Assembly: GCA_023424095.1 (NCBI GenBank)
Contig: JAFAEG010000093.1
Coordinates: forward strand, 1-60,422
Direction: 5' to 3'
Length of the DNA: 60,422 bases
Origin: Pseudomonadota bacterium
GTDB taxonomy: Bacteria; Pseudomonadota; Alphaproteobacteria; Sphingomonadales; Sphingomonadaceae
In this document: positions 1 through 9,431 of the stretch, piece after piece
How positions within the stretch are numbered: position 1 is the first letter of the stretch
How the letters are laid out: every line of letters begins with the position of its first letter
Position numbers and translations under genes: made by a program
The notes under the pieces: model-generated
Told to the model about the DNA's origin: nothing
The model's database searches: none
Seen by the model: only the letters and a program-made list of their open reading frames with translations

Positions 1-31
1 CCTCCCCATCGCCTGCGGCGACAGGGAGGAT
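1..31. repeat. Partial copy of palindromic repeat family C
   Basis: The first 31 bases (CCTCCCCAT, a short stem-loop, then ACAGGGAGGAT) match the right arm of the long palindrome at 51366-51513. The rest of this copy would lie outside the window. It sits just downstream of the accD stop codon. Confidence 0.55.
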
Positions 32-38
32 CGAAGCG

Positions 39-893
39 TCACGCGGCTTCCCTGGCGGGGTTCAGATAATCGAGCAGCAGCGCCAGCTGCTCGCGCAGGT
101 CGCGGCGGTGGACGACCATATCGACCATGCCATGCTCAAGCAGATATTCGGAGCGCTGGAAGCCCTCGGGCAAGGTCTCGCGGATGGTCTGTTCGATCAC
201 GCGCTGGCCGGCGAAACCGATCAGGGCGCCCGGCTCGGCAATGTGGATGTCGCCGAGCATCGCATAGGAGGCGGTGACGCCGCCGGTGGTCGGATCGGTG
301 AGGATGACGATGTAGGGAAGGCCGGCTTCCTTCAGCTGCGCGATTGCGACGGTGGTGCGCGGCATCTGCATCAGGCTGAGGATGCCTTCCTGCATGCGCG
401 CGCCGCCGGCGGCGGTGACGATGATGTAGGGGGCGTTCACGGCGATCGCGGCCTGCACCCCCGCGACGAAGGCGCTGCCGACGCCGAGGCCCATCGAGCC
501 ACCCATGAAGGCGAAATCCTGCACGCCGACGACGGCCGGGCGGGCGGCGATACTGCCCTTCGCATTTTGCAGCGCATCCTGCTCGCCGGTGGCGGAACGG
601 GCGGCCTTGATCCGGTCGGTGTAACGCTTGGTGTCGCGGAACTTCAGCGGGTCCTCGCGCACCTGCGGCGCGGGCAGGATCGTGTAGCCGGGATCGAGCA
701 GCAGGTCGAAGCGCGCCTTCGCGCCGATCCGCCCATGCCGGTCGCAGCGCGGGCAGACGCGGTCATTTTCCTCATATTCCTTGACGAAGACCATCGCCCC
801 GCAATCGGGGCAGGCGTGCCAGAGCGTCTCCGGCGTGGTCTCGCGCTTCGGGAGGAAGGGGATCTTGTTGCGGACGCGGTTGAACCAGCTCAT
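39..893 (-). CDS. accD: Acetyl-CoA carboxylase carboxyltransferase, beta subunit
   Basis: AccD carries out the carboxyl transfer from carboxybiotin to acetyl-CoA together with AccA, making malonyl-CoA for fatty-acid synthesis in the cytosol. The 284-residue product has the N-terminal zinc ribbon (CPDCG near residue 28 and CPRCDRHG near 47). The crotonase-like core follows, with GGSMGLGVGSAF and the GGARMQEG segment. Length is normal for the family. The start at 893 gives the standard N-terminus MSWFNRVRNKIP. In many alphaproteobacteria accD follows trpFBA; here its upstream neighbour is lapA with only a repeat between them. Confidence 0.97.
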   Translation of the reverse strand: MSWFNRVRNKIPFLPKRETTPETLWHACPDCGAMVFVKEYEENDRVCPRCDRHGRIGAKARFDLLLDPGYTILPAPQVREDPLKFRDTKRYTDRIKAARSATGEQDALQNAKGSIAARPAVVGVQDFAFMGGSMGLGVGSAFVAGVQAAIAVNAPYIIVTAAGGARMQEGILSLMQMPRTTVAIAQLKEAGLPYIVILTDPTTGGVTASYAMLGDIHIAEPGALIGFAGQRVIEQTIRETLPEGFQRSEYLLEHGMVDMVVHRRDLREQLALLLDYLNPAREAA

Positions 894-958
894 GGCCGCG
901 AGCGATTAAGCCCGTCGCGACGGCAAGTCCAGAAACGGCGGACGGCCAACGCTCAATT

Positions 959-1036
959 GTCATTCCCGCGAAAGCGGGAACCCAGCTTCTTTCCTTGGCT
1001 TGCTGTAGTCTGGGTCCCCGCTTTCGCGGGGATGTC
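959..1036. repeat. REP-like palindromic repeat, family A copy 1
   Basis: Two inverted arms, CCCGCGAAAGCGGGAACCCAG and CTGGGTCCCCGCTTTCGCGGGG, face each other across a short centre. A related copy is at 47539-47632. This repeat fills most of the 152-bp gap between accD and lapA. It could form a strong hairpin in a transcript. Confidence 0.8.
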
Positions 1037-1045
1037 AGTGAAAAA

Positions 1046-1414
1046 TCAGAGCAAGGAGCCGGCTGGCCGCTCGGCCGCTGGCGGGTCCTTCGCGAGCACG
1101 GGAACCGGCTCGACCGCAGACGGGGGCGTCGGCGCGGGATCTTCGGCCGGCGGCATGTTCGAAATCGGCTGGTTGCCGACGACGACCCGGTCCGGGCGGC
1201 CGATCTGGCGCTTCAGCGTCCAGGTCCGGGCGCGATAGAGCGCGTAGGTCGGCACGAAGCCCAGCAGGAAAACGACCAGCAGGAGGAAGGGGAGCTTCAC
1301 CTCGGCGATCAGGCCGCTCCACAATTTGATCTCGACCGGCTGCCAATTTTCGCGCGCGAACAGGACGATGCCGATCGCGATCATCACCCAGAAGAGCGTT
1401 TTCAGGAATTGCAT
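1046..1414 (-). CDS. lapA: LapA-domain (DUF1049) inner-membrane protein
   Basis: The 122-residue product has two N-terminal hydrophobic segments (about residues 5-20 and 40-58) separated by the LapA-type linker NWQPVEIKLWSGL. A charged segment and a proline/alanine-rich C-terminal tail follow. In the LapA family such proteins are lipopolysaccharide assembly or quality-control factors; here only the membrane topology and family signature are visible. It is on the same strand as accD, 152 bp upstream. The trpFBA genes that commonly separate these two in alphaproteobacteria are absent. Confidence 0.85.
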   Translation of the reverse strand: MQFLKTLFWVMIAIGIVLFARENWQPVEIKLWSGLIAEVKLPFLLLVVFLLGFVPTYALYRARTWTLKRQIGRPDRVVVGNQPISNMPPAEDPAPTPPSAVEPVPVLAKDPPAAERPAGSLL

Positions 1415-1539
1415 TGCGTCCGGTCCTTCAACTCGTCGCTCACTCGCACCAATGCGGCGTTGCGTCCAGACGGGCGCTTCCTTTTGGCTCCGGCCAGGAC
1501 TAGCACCACGGCAAATCTGTTTCTCTGGGCGGGGCGAAG

Positions 1540-2823
1540 TTGCTGAAAAATATCGAGGCCGGCTTGGCCCTGTTCCTGCTGCTGGTCGGCTCGTCCTTGG
1601 CGACGGGCTGCTCGCCAGCGACCGAAGCGGACGGCGGGAACGGTGCCGCGAACGGCACCGCGATGGTCAAGGCGGAATTGCCTCCCGTCGTCACCAGCGG
1701 GCCGAGCGCGATCGATTACGCCCAGTTGGAGGCGCGGCTGAATCGGCTGGTCGAGGCCGAGCGCATGGTCGGGCTCGCGGTCGGCGTGGTCGAGAACGGC
1801 CAGATCCGCTTCGTGAAGGGCTTCGGCACGGTCGCGTCCGACAGCGAGGAACGGGTGACGGAGAATACGGTGTTCCGCTGGGCGTCCTTGTCCAAGGGCG
1901 TGGCGGCGGACATGGTCGCCTTGCTCGCCTCGCGCGGGCAATTGTCGCTGGACGAGCCGATCTCGCTTCATTCCAGCAATCTGCGCCTGCCGAACGGCAA
2001 TGAGACGCGGGCGACGGTCGCGAACGTGCTGTCGCACACGATCGGCGTGCACGGCCATGCCTATGACGCCCGGCTCGAGGACGGAGAGGACCCGCGTTAC
2101 CTTCGGCAATTGCACGCCACCTTGTCGCAATCCTGCGAGCCGGGGACGTGCCACGCCTACCAGAATGTCGGCTATGACGCCGCGACCGACGTGATCGAGA
2201 AGCTGACCGGCAAGACCTTCGAGGAGGCGCTGACCGAGAATGTCTTCGCGCCGCTCGGCATGAGCAATGCCAGCGCCAGCCGCGGCCGGCTGCTCGCTTC
2301 GCAAAGCTGGGCGCGGCCGCATCGCGGCGGGCGCGGTTCGCGGCCCGAGGAGGTGCTCGAGCCTTATTATCGCGTGCCGAGCGCCGGCGGGGTGAACGGC
2401 TCGATCATGGACCTGACGCTGTGGATGCGGGCGCAGATGGGCCTCGCGCCGGAGGTGCTGCCGCAAGATGTGCTGACCCAGGTGCAGACCTCGCGGATCA
2501 ACACGCCAGGCGAGAATAGCCGCCGCCGCCGCTTCGCCGAGCGGACCGCGACCTCATCCTATGGCCTGGGCTGGCGGATCTTCGATTATGCCGGTCACCG
2601 CGTGATCGGCCATCATGGCGGGGTGCTGGGCTATCGCTCGCTGATCCTGTTCGATCCGGTGCGCAAGAGCGGCGTGGTGGCGCTGTGGAACACCGCCACG
2701 GGGCGGCCGAACGGGATCGAATATGAGGTCATGGACATGATCTACGGCCTGCCGCACCGCGACTGGCTGCGGCTGGATGGGGGCTCGGAAGAGGCTCCGG
2801 CTCCGCTGCCGAAGGAAGACTAG
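1540..2823 (+). CDS. Serine hydrolase of the beta-lactamase/class C PBP family, lipoprotein
   Basis: The 427-residue protein starts at a TTG preceded by GGGGCGA. It has a lipoprotein signal ending at SLATGC (Cys near residue 24). The serine beta-lactamase fold follows: the SxxK motif SLSK in WASLSKGV near residue 125, a YxN motif in YQNVGYD, and HHGG near residue 364. These are the catalytic marks of class C beta-lactamases, D,D-peptidases and esterases. The substrate cannot be told from sequence. It diverges from lapA. Confidence 0.85.
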   Translation: MLKNIEAGLALFLLLVGSSLATGCSPATEADGGNGAANGTAMVKAELPPVVTSGPSAIDYAQLEARLNRLVEAERMVGLAVGVVENGQIRFVKGFGTVASDSEERVTENTVFRWASLSKGVAADMVALLASRGQLSLDEPISLHSSNLRLPNGNETRATVANVLSHTIGVHGHAYDARLEDGEDPRYLRQLHATLSQSCEPGTCHAYQNVGYDAATDVIEKLTGKTFEEALTENVFAPLGMSNASASRGRLLASQSWARPHRGGRGSRPEEVLEPYYRVPSAGGVNGSIMDLTLWMRAQMGLAPEVLPQDVLTQVQTSRINTPGENSRRRRFAERTATSSYGLGWRIFDYAGHRVIGHHGGVLGYRSLILFDPVRKSGVVALWNTATGRPNGIEYEVMDMIYGLPHRDWLRLDGGSEEAPAPLPKED

Positions 2824-2827
2824 GTCC

Positions 2828-3520
2828 TCAAACCTCGACGTCCGCCCAGATCGGCAGATGGTCCGAGCCCATGCGGGAGGCGGGGCTGCGGTGGACGCCG
2901 CAATCTTTGATCCGGACGTCCTTCGACACCATGATCCGGTCCAGCCGGGCAATCGGATTGCCGGCATGATAGGATTTGCCGGTGTCGGCGAAGACCATGT
3001 GCGCGCCGAAATCGCGCAGGCAGCCGCCGCGCACGGTCCATTCGTTCAGATCGCCCATCATCACCGTGGGCATATGGTCGCGGCGCTCCTCGACCTCGTG
3101 CAGGATCGCCGCTGCCTGCCGCCGCCGCCACAGGCCCGACAGATCGAGATGCATGCCGACGACGCGCAGGCTCGTCTTGCCGGTGTCGACCTCGCCCATC
3201 ACCGCGCCGCGCGGCTCGAGGCTGGGCAGGTGCAGCATCGCGCAATGATCGATCTTCATCGACTTGCGGACCAGCAAGGCGTTGCCGTGCCAGCCCATGC
3301 TGCCCGCCCGCCAGCCGAACTGGACCGGCTTCAGATCGCTATGCTCCTCCAGCAGATGCGGCGGGATGGCGGCGTGGCGCACGCCGAAGCGGCGGTCGGC
3401 CTCCTGCAGCGCGACCACATCGGCGTCGAGCTCGTTCAGCACCTCGATGATGCGTTCCGGCCGGCGGCGGCGGTCCGTGCCGATCGCCTTGCGGATATTG
3501 TAGCTGGCAAGGCGGAGCAT
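2828..3520 (-). CDS. Endonuclease/exonuclease/phosphatase-fold protein
   Basis: The 230-residue protein carries the EEP catalytic series in order: an N-terminal SYNIRKA with metal-site Asn, LQEAD (catalytic Glu), MGDLNEW near residue 145, and the C-terminal SDHLP. The family includes metal-dependent nucleases, phosphodiesterases and phospholipases. There is no obvious signal peptide, so it is probably cytosolic. Its stop lies 4 bp from the convergent serine hydrolase stop. The substrate is unknown. Confidence 0.88.
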   Translation of the reverse strand: MLRLASYNIRKAIGTDRRRRPERIIEVLNELDADVVALQEADRRFGVRHAAIPPHLLEEHSDLKPVQFGWRAGSMGWHGNALLVRKSMKIDHCAMLHLPSLEPRGAVMGEVDTGKTSLRVVGMHLDLSGLWRRRQAAAILHEVEERRDHMPTVMMGDLNEWTVRGGCLRDFGAHMVFADTGKSYHAGNPIARLDRIMVSKDVRIKDCGVHRSPASRMGSDHLPIWADVEV

Positions 3521-3562
3521 CAGAGCGCCCTTAATCGCCTGCGCTGACAGCGGGAAGAAGGA

Positions 3563-3880
3563 TCAGCGCCGTTCGGCCAGCTTACCGAACAGATGGTCGA
3601 GCGCGCGGGTCGCCTTGTCGGCGGCGGCGGTGACGGCGGTGTCGACCCGCGCCGCCTCGGCATGGACCGCGACCGGCTGATGGCCGTTCACCCGCGCTTC
3701 CAGCGAGACGCGCTTGTCGGCCGCGCCGCCTTTGGCGCCATTCACATCCTCCACATGCACTTCGATGCTGGTCAGGCGCTTCTCGAACCGGCCCAGTTTC
3801 TCCCGAACGCGAATCTCCAGCCGCTCATTGGACTCCGCATCGGAGAGGATCTGGTTGTCGGTTCTGATCTGGACGAACAT
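3563..3880 (-). CDS. Ribosome hibernation/RaiA-HPF family protein
   Basis: The 105-residue product has the short HPF/RaiA layout: a beta strand at the N-terminus (MFVQIRTDNQIL), then a charged helix (RVREKLGRFEKRL), the strand IEVHVEDVNG, and a C-terminal helix. Short HPF-type proteins bind the 30S subunit in stationary phase and suppress translation. It stands alone, divergent from radA. The C-terminal extension of long HPF is absent. Confidence 0.85.
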   Translation of the reverse strand: MFVQIRTDNQILSDAESNERLEIRVREKLGRFEKRLTSIEVHVEDVNGAKGGAADKRVSLEARVNGHQPVAVHAEAARVDTAVTAAADKATRALDHLFGKLAERR

Positions 3881-4005
3881 GAAGGAAAGCTCCTGGACTG
3901 CTGAGCGGGGATGCTGCCCCAGGTTAGAAATGCTGGGGCGCGCGATCCGTTCCGGCGACGCGAAATGCGCTGGATGTTCCGCTGATGTTCCATTAGGCTG
4001 CGCGG

Positions 4006-5373
4006 ATGGCCAAGCCGAAGAAGCAATATGTCTGTCAGGCCTGCGGAGCGGTGAGCCCGCGCTGGCAGGGGCAGTGCGCCGATTGCGGCGACTGGAACAG
4101 CATGGTCGAGGATGCGGCCGCCGTGGTGACGCCGTTCACCGCAAAGCATGATCTGCGCGGCGGCGGGCGGCGGGTGGAGCTGGTCGGGCTGAATGCCGAG
4201 GTGGCGCTGCCGGCCCGGACCTCGACCGGAATATCGGAGCTGGACCGGGCGCTGGGCGGCGGGCTGGTCGCGGGGTCGGCGACGCTGATTGGCGGTGATC
4301 CCGGGATCGGCAAGTCGACCTTGCTGCTGCAGGCGGCGGGGCGGATTGCGGGGCAGGGGCTGCCGGTCGTCTATGTCTCCGGCGAGGAAGCGGCCGACCA
4401 GGTAAGGCTGCGGGCGCGGCGGCTGGGCGTGACGGCGGCCGGGCTGCAGCTGGCGGCGGCGACGTCGGTTCGGGACATCCTGACCACTTTGGCCGAGGAA
4501 AGGCCGGCGCTGGTGGTGATCGATTCGATCCAGACCATGTATTCCGACATGATCGAGGGTGCGCCAGGAACGGTGAGCCAGGTTCGATCATCGGCGCACG
4601 AACTGATCCGCTTCGCCAAGGAGACCGGCGCGGCTCTGGTGCTGGTCGGCCATGTCACCAAGGAAGGCAGCCTCGCGGGGCCGCGCGTGCTCGAGCATAT
4701 GGTCGATACGGTGCTGAGCTTCGAGGGCGAGCGCAGCCACCAATATCGCATCCTGCGCGCGACCAAGAACCGCTTCGGCGGCACGGACGAGATCGGCGTG
4801 TTCGCGATGGGCGAGGAGGGGCTGAGCGAGGTCGCCAACCCGTCGGCCTTGTTCCTGACCGATCGCGGCGAGGCGGTGCCCGGGGCGGTGGTGTTCCCGG
4901 CCCTGGAAGGGACGCGGCCGGTGCTGGTGGAGATCCAGGCGCTGACCGTGCGGCTGGCCAGCGGCGCGACGCCGCGGCGCGCGGTGGTCGGCTGGGATTC
5001 AGGGCGGCTGGCGATGATCCTGGCGGTGCTGGAGGCGCGCTGCGGGCTCAGTTTCTCGACCGCCGAAGTCTATCTCAACATCGCCGGCGGCTATCGGGTC
5101 AGCGATCCGGCCGCCGATCTGGCGGTGGCTGCGGCCTTGGTTTCGGCGCTGTCCGAGCGGCCGGTCAGTGCCGATGCGGTGGTGTTCGGTGAGGTGGCGC
5201 TGTCGGGCGCGCTCAGGCCGGTCGCCCATGCCGGGCTGCGGCTGAAGGAAGCGGCGAAGCTCGGGTTCGAGCGAGCCATGCTGCCGGCCTCGGTGACGGA
5301 CGAGAAGGGCACGTTGCGCCTCACCGGCTTCCGCGGCCTGCGCGAAATGGTGGATCATCTGCTGGGACGGTGA
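4006..5373 (+). CDS. radA: DNA repair protein RadA
   Basis: RadA is a RecA-like ATPase that drives branch migration in recombination and repair. The 455-residue protein has an N-terminal zinc finger (CQACG and CADCG within the first 30 residues), Walker A GGDPGIGKST near residue 98, Walker B VVIDS near 170, and the RadA signature KNRFGGTDEIGVF. A C-terminal Lon-protease-like domain follows. Length matches the family. It is transcribed alone, ahead of the thioesterase gene. Confidence 0.97.
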   Translation: MAKPKKQYVCQACGAVSPRWQGQCADCGDWNSMVEDAAAVVTPFTAKHDLRGGGRRVELVGLNAEVALPARTSTGISELDRALGGGLVAGSATLIGGDPGIGKSTLLLQAAGRIAGQGLPVVYVSGEEAADQVRLRARRLGVTAAGLQLAAATSVRDILTTLAEERPALVVIDSIQTMYSDMIEGAPGTVSQVRSSAHELIRFAKETGAALVLVGHVTKEGSLAGPRVLEHMVDTVLSFEGERSHQYRILRATKNRFGGTDEIGVFAMGEEGLSEVANPSALFLTDRGEAVPGAVVFPALEGTRPVLVEIQALTVRLASGATPRRAVVGWDSGRLAMILAVLEARCGLSFSTAEVYLNIAGGYRVSDPAADLAVAAALVSALSERPVSADAVVFGEVALSGALRPVAHAGLRLKEAAKLGFERAMLPASVTDEKGTLRLTGFRGLREMVDHLLGR

Positions 5374-5438
5374 TGCCCGCGAGCGGAGGTAAGGCGGAAG
5401 CTTCGTCACATTTGCGGAGCGAGCGGCCGCATTCTTAT

Positions 5439-5452
5439 TGACAATCGTGTCA
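5439..5452. promoter_or_regulatory. Inverted repeat TGACA-N4-TGTCA, possible operator
   Basis: A perfect 5-bp inverted repeat with a 4-bp spacer lies immediately before the ATG at 5455. It overlaps a TTGACA -35-like hexamer at 5438. Its position suggests a repressor site or a -35 region, but no good -10 element follows, so function is uncertain. Confidence 0.3.
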
Positions 5453-5454
5453 GT

Positions 5455-5871
5455 ATGGGTGAGCTTCCGCTTATGTTCCATTACCCGCTCGAGATCGAAG
5501 AAACCGACATCGACTTCATGGGGCATGTGAACAATGCCGTGTACCTGAACTGGGTGCAGGAATCGGTGATCGCTTATTGGCGCAAGCTCGCTCCGGCCGA
5601 GGCGGTGGCGGGGCATCTGTGGGTCGCGCTGAAACATGAGATCAGTTACCGGCGCCCGGCCTTCCTGAAGGATGCGGTGGTTGCCGAGGTGATCGCCGAA
5701 GGGATGCAGGGGGCACGCGCCTTCTTCCACACTGTCGTCCGCCGCGGCGAAGAGGTGCTGGCGGAAGTGAAGAGCAGCTGGTGCTGCATCGACGCGGTCA
5801 GCAAGCGCCCGGCGCGGCTGGAACGCGCGATCGTCGAGCGGTTCATCGCTGATGGCAAAGGCACGGACTGA
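5455..5871 (+). CDS. Acyl-CoA thioesterase (hot-dog fold, 4HBT type)
   Basis: The 138-residue protein has the 4HBT signature DFMGHVNNAVYLNW near residue 22 (catalytic Asp and HVNN segment). The usual single hot-dog domain follows, including ISYRRPAFLKD. Such enzymes hydrolyse acyl-CoA or acyl-ACP thioesters. An alternative ATG at 5473 (MFHYPLEIEE) fits the family N-terminus better, so the first six residues may not be translated. It overlaps the next gene by 20 bp. Confidence 0.85.
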   Translation: MGELPLMFHYPLEIEETDIDFMGHVNNAVYLNWVQESVIAYWRKLAPAEAVAGHLWVALKHEISYRRPAFLKDAVVAEVIAEGMQGARAFFHTVVRRGEEVLAEVKSSWCCIDAVSKRPARLERAIVERFIADGKGTD

Positions 5872-6598
5872 ACTTCGCAGCGCCGGCGTGGTTGGTATCG
5901 GCATGACACCCGCGCCACCCTCCAAATGGCTGCTCGCCGCCGAAATGCCGCGGGCGATCTTCGGCGCGGTCGAGCTGGCGATGAAGCGCCGGGCGCTTCG
6001 CGATGTGCCGCGCGGCGACGGCCGGCCGGTGATCATCCTGCCCGGGCTGGTGAACCCCGATTGGGCTAATCTCACGCTCAGGCGCTATCTGCGCAAGCTC
6101 GGCTACGACGCGCGCGGCTGGGGGCTGGGCCACAATCTCGGGGCGCGATCGACCGGCGCGAGCGGCGAGAAGCTCGATGCTCTCGTCCACCGCGTCCACG
6201 CCGAAACCGGGCGCAAGGTCACGTTGATCGGCATCAGCCTGGGCGGGATGATGGCGCGGCTGCTGGCCCATCGCTGGCCCGACGAGGTGGCGGAAGTGAT
6301 CACGATCAGTTCGCCCTTCGCCGGCGATCCGCGCGCGACCAACGTCTGGCGCGTGTTCGAATGGCTGACCGGCGAGCGGATCGACGATCCGAAGGTGAAG
6401 GCCGACAGCGCCGTGCTCGCGGCCGAGCCGCCGGTGCCGACCACGGCGATCTGGAGCGCGAGCGACGGCCTGGTCAGCGGTGCGATCTGCCGAACCGCGC
6501 AGGGGCGATCGATCGAGGTGCGGAGCGGGCATATCTGGGTGCAGATGCGCGCCTCGGTGCTGCGCGCGGTGGCCGAGACGCTGGCGCGGCGGAGCTAG
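5852..6598 (+). CDS. Alpha/beta hydrolase, lipase-like
   Basis: The 248-residue protein has the alpha/beta-hydrolase nucleophile elbow GISLGG near residue 128. The oxyanion-region strand VIILPGLVN lies near residue 53. A late histidine in SGHIWVQM could complete the triad. It resembles short esterases or lipases acting on hydrophobic esters. It overlaps the upstream thioesterase by 20 bp, so the pair is probably co-transcribed. The start might be the later ATG at 5904 (MTPAPPSKW). Confidence 0.75.
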   Translation: MAKARTELRSAGVVGIGMTPAPPSKWLLAAEMPRAIFGAVELAMKRRALRDVPRGDGRPVIILPGLVNPDWANLTLRRYLRKLGYDARGWGLGHNLGARSTGASGEKLDALVHRVHAETGRKVTLIGISLGGMMARLLAHRWPDEVAEVITISSPFAGDPRATNVWRVFEWLTGERIDDPKVKADSAVLAAEPPVPTTAIWSASDGLVSGAICRTAQGRSIEVRSGHIWVQMRASVLRAVAETLARRS

Positions 6599-7036
6599 GC
6601 TCGCGGCCAGGAGAATATTCTTCTCCATATCGTCACCGCACGGCAATCAGCTTCTTCCCGACGCAGCATATTCGGTGCGTGCCTCGCTTTCTCGCGCGGC
6701 TGCTCGCCATGCCATTGTGCGATGCACAAACTGGTAGGTATCCTGCGTACCTAATCTCCGCTCGAGGACTATGCGATGCCTTACAATCTCGCCCGTACCG
6801 GCGATCTGCTGCGGCTGACTTTCCCGGCCTGTTGACGCTCGCGCCTGCGGGACCCGGTGCCCGTCGCGGCTGACCTCCGCGCTCTCGCACCGACCCGTCA
6901 TTCCATTCCGATACCGGCGGCTGTGACCGCCTGATTTCCCGGCACCTGCACGGAGCTGCGCGGTCGCGCGTCTCCGCTCCCGCCCGCGCGCCCTCGGGAC
7001 GCCCGGGCGCACCCTGTTCACAAGGATATTTGTTTC
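6599..7036. promoter_or_regulatory. 438-bp intergenic region with two inverted repeats upstream of the TonB receptor
   Basis: No convincing gene lies here. It holds two perfect inverted repeats close together: TTGTGC-N3-GCACAA at 6715-6729 and TAGGTA-N7-TACCTA at 6735-6753. Just downstream are two short open frames, one (ATG at 6771) ending in Ile-Cys-Cys-Gly and one (ATG at 6776) ending in Phe-Pro-Ala-Cys. The long leader and its position suggest regulation of the receptor gene at 7037. I could not match it to a known riboswitch. Confidence 0.4.
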
Positions 7037-9431
7037 ATGAAGGCCCTTCTGCTCTCCACCGCCGCCGCTCTGTTCACTGCCGCTCCCGCCTTCGCCCAGG
7101 ACGGGCCGGCCGCCGATCAGCCGGAAACGGTCGAGGCCGCGGCGAATGACGAGATCGTCGTCACGGGTTCGCGAGCGCCGGGCCGCAGCCGGCTCGACAG
7201 CCTGTCGCCGGTCGATGTGCTGAGCGGCGAGACGCTGACCCGTCAGGGCACGACCGAGATCGCCGAGGCGCTCGCGGCGGCGACGCCGTCGATCGTCTTT
7301 CCGCGCCCGGCCGTGGTGGACGGCACGGATTCGATCCGGCCCGCGACCCTGCGCGGCCTCTCGCCCGACCAGACTCTGGTGCTGATCAACGGCGTGCGTG
7401 GTCACGCTTCGGCGCTGGTCAATGTCAACGGCTCGGTCGGGCGCGGCTCGGCCGCGGTCGATCTCAACACCATCCCCGGCGTGGCGCTCGGCCAGATCGA
7501 GGTGCTGCGCGACGGCGCCTCGGCTCAATATGGCTCCGACGCCATTGCCGGCGTGATCAATCTGCGCCTCCGCGAGGAGCGTTCCGGCGGCGGGATCAAC
7601 GTCACTTACGGCCAATATGTCAGTGAGGTGGACACCGCGCGCGACAGCCGCAGCGCCCGAGACGGCGAGACGGCGACGGTTTCCGGCTGGGCCGGATTCG
7701 GGCTCGGCGCGGAGGGCTTTCTGACCTTGAGCGCGGAATATCTCAGCCGCAACCCGACCAGCCGCGGCGATCTCGACACGCGCGCGACCCCAGCGCGGGT
7801 GCGCTCGCGCTTTGGCGACCCCGATGTCGAGCAGGCGACCGTGTTCGGCAATTTCGGCGTGCCGCTGGGCGAGGCCTGGCAGCTTTACGGCTGGGCCGGC
7901 TATCAGCAGCGCGACAGCGAGAGCGCGGCCTTCCCGCGTGTCCCGTCCAACGTGAACAATGTCCCGGCGCTCTATCCGGACGGCTTCCTGCCGCTGATCG
8001 CGGTGCGTTCGCGCGACCTCAACAGCGCATTCGGCGTGCGGGGCGCACTGGGCGGCTGGAAGGCCGACCTGAACCTGTCCTACGGGCGCAACCGGCTCGA
8101 CTTCCGCACGCTGGATTCCCTGAATTCCACCTACGGTGCGGCGTCGCCGACCGAATTCGATGATGGCGCCTTGATCTACGACCAGTTTCGGGCCGGGCTC
8201 GACCTGTCGCGCGAACTGCCGCTCGGGGCGGGCACGATCAACGTCGCGGGCGGGCTGGAATATCGCCGCGAAGGTTACGGATCATCGCCGGCCAGCCCGA
8301 ATCCTACGATCGCGGCCCGCTTGGCGGCAACACCGCGCTCACCGGCGGCGCGCAGGGCTTCATCGGTTTCCAGCCGGGCAACGAGCTGGAAGAGCATCGC
8401 GGCAGCGTCGCCGCCTATGTCGATCTTGAGCTGCGGCCCACCGACGGGCTGACCATCGGCGTTGCCGGGCGGGCGGAACATTATTCCGATTTCGGCGAGA
8501 CGGTGAACGGCAAGCTGTCCGCCCGCTATGATTTCTCGCCGGCGTTCGCCGTGCGTGGCGCGGTTTCGACCGGCTTCCGCGCGCCGTCGCTGCAGCAATC
8601 CTATTTCACCTCGACCGCTTCGGTGGTGCAGAGCCGTTGATCCTCGAAACCGGCACCTATCCGGCGACGAGCGCGGTGGCTCGAGCGCTCGGCGCGCGCG
8701 ATCTGGAGCCGGAAAGCTCGGTGAACCTGTCGCTCGGCGCGGTCTTCCGCAGCGGCGGTTTCAGCCTGACCGTCGATGCCTATCAGATCGAAATCGACAA
8801 TCAGCTGGGCCTTTCGGAGAATATCGCCGCCTCGTTCAGCCCCCAGGTGGCGGCGATCCTGGCGCCGTTCGGCGTGCAGGCGGCGCGTTTCTTCATCAAC
8901 GGCATCGAGACGCGCACCCGCGGCCTCGACGTCGTGGCCAGCTACCGGCTGCGCAGCGAGGATGCCGGCATCTTCAACTTCAGCCTCGCGGGCAATTTCA
9001 ACGAGATCGACGTGCTGTCAGTGCCGACCACGACCGCCACGCTCAATCCCGCGCCGACCCTGTTCGCGCGCACCCGCATCCTGACGCTGGAGCAGGGTAC
9101 GCCCGATACCAAGTTGATCGGTTCGCTGGACTGGTCGCTTGGCCGCGCGGGGGCGACAGTCCGCGCGACGCATTACGCCTCCGCGCTCCAGCCCGGCGCG
9201 ACCGCGGCGGCGGACCTGCAGACCGGCGCCCGCACCCTGGTGGACCTGGAAGTGCGCTACGAACTGCTCGACGGCGTCCGCCTCGCTTTGGGTGCGGACA
9301 ATGTGTTCGACGTCTATCCCGAGCAGGTGCCAGCCGCCCTCAATGCCAGCGGGGTGACGGCCTTTCCGTTCTACTCACCGTTCGGTTTCAACGGGCGCTA
9401 TCTCTACGCCCGGCTGAGCCTGGACTTCTGA
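7037..9431 (+). pseudogene. TonB-dependent outer-membrane receptor, broken by two frameshifts
   Basis: The reading frame begins with a signal peptide (to AFAQ), a DEIVVTGSR TonB-box-like segment and a full plug domain (IRPATLRGLS...QIEVLRDGASAQYGSDAIAGVINL). Beta-barrel sequence follows. Near 8278 the homology moves to another frame (IIAGQPESYDRG...FRAPSLQQS), which ends at a TGA at 8638. It then resumes in the third frame (LETGTYPATSAVARALGA...) to a typical C-terminal Phe at 9431. Both shifts fit a single missing base. Together the pieces give about 798 residues, a complete receptor. It is either a pseudogene or the result of sequencing errors. The substrate is unknown. Confidence 0.85.

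Noticed and set aside
6599..7036. A cobalamin or other known riboswitch ahead of the TonB receptor gene
   Set aside because: No recognisable conserved core was found by eye. A covariance-model search would be needed.
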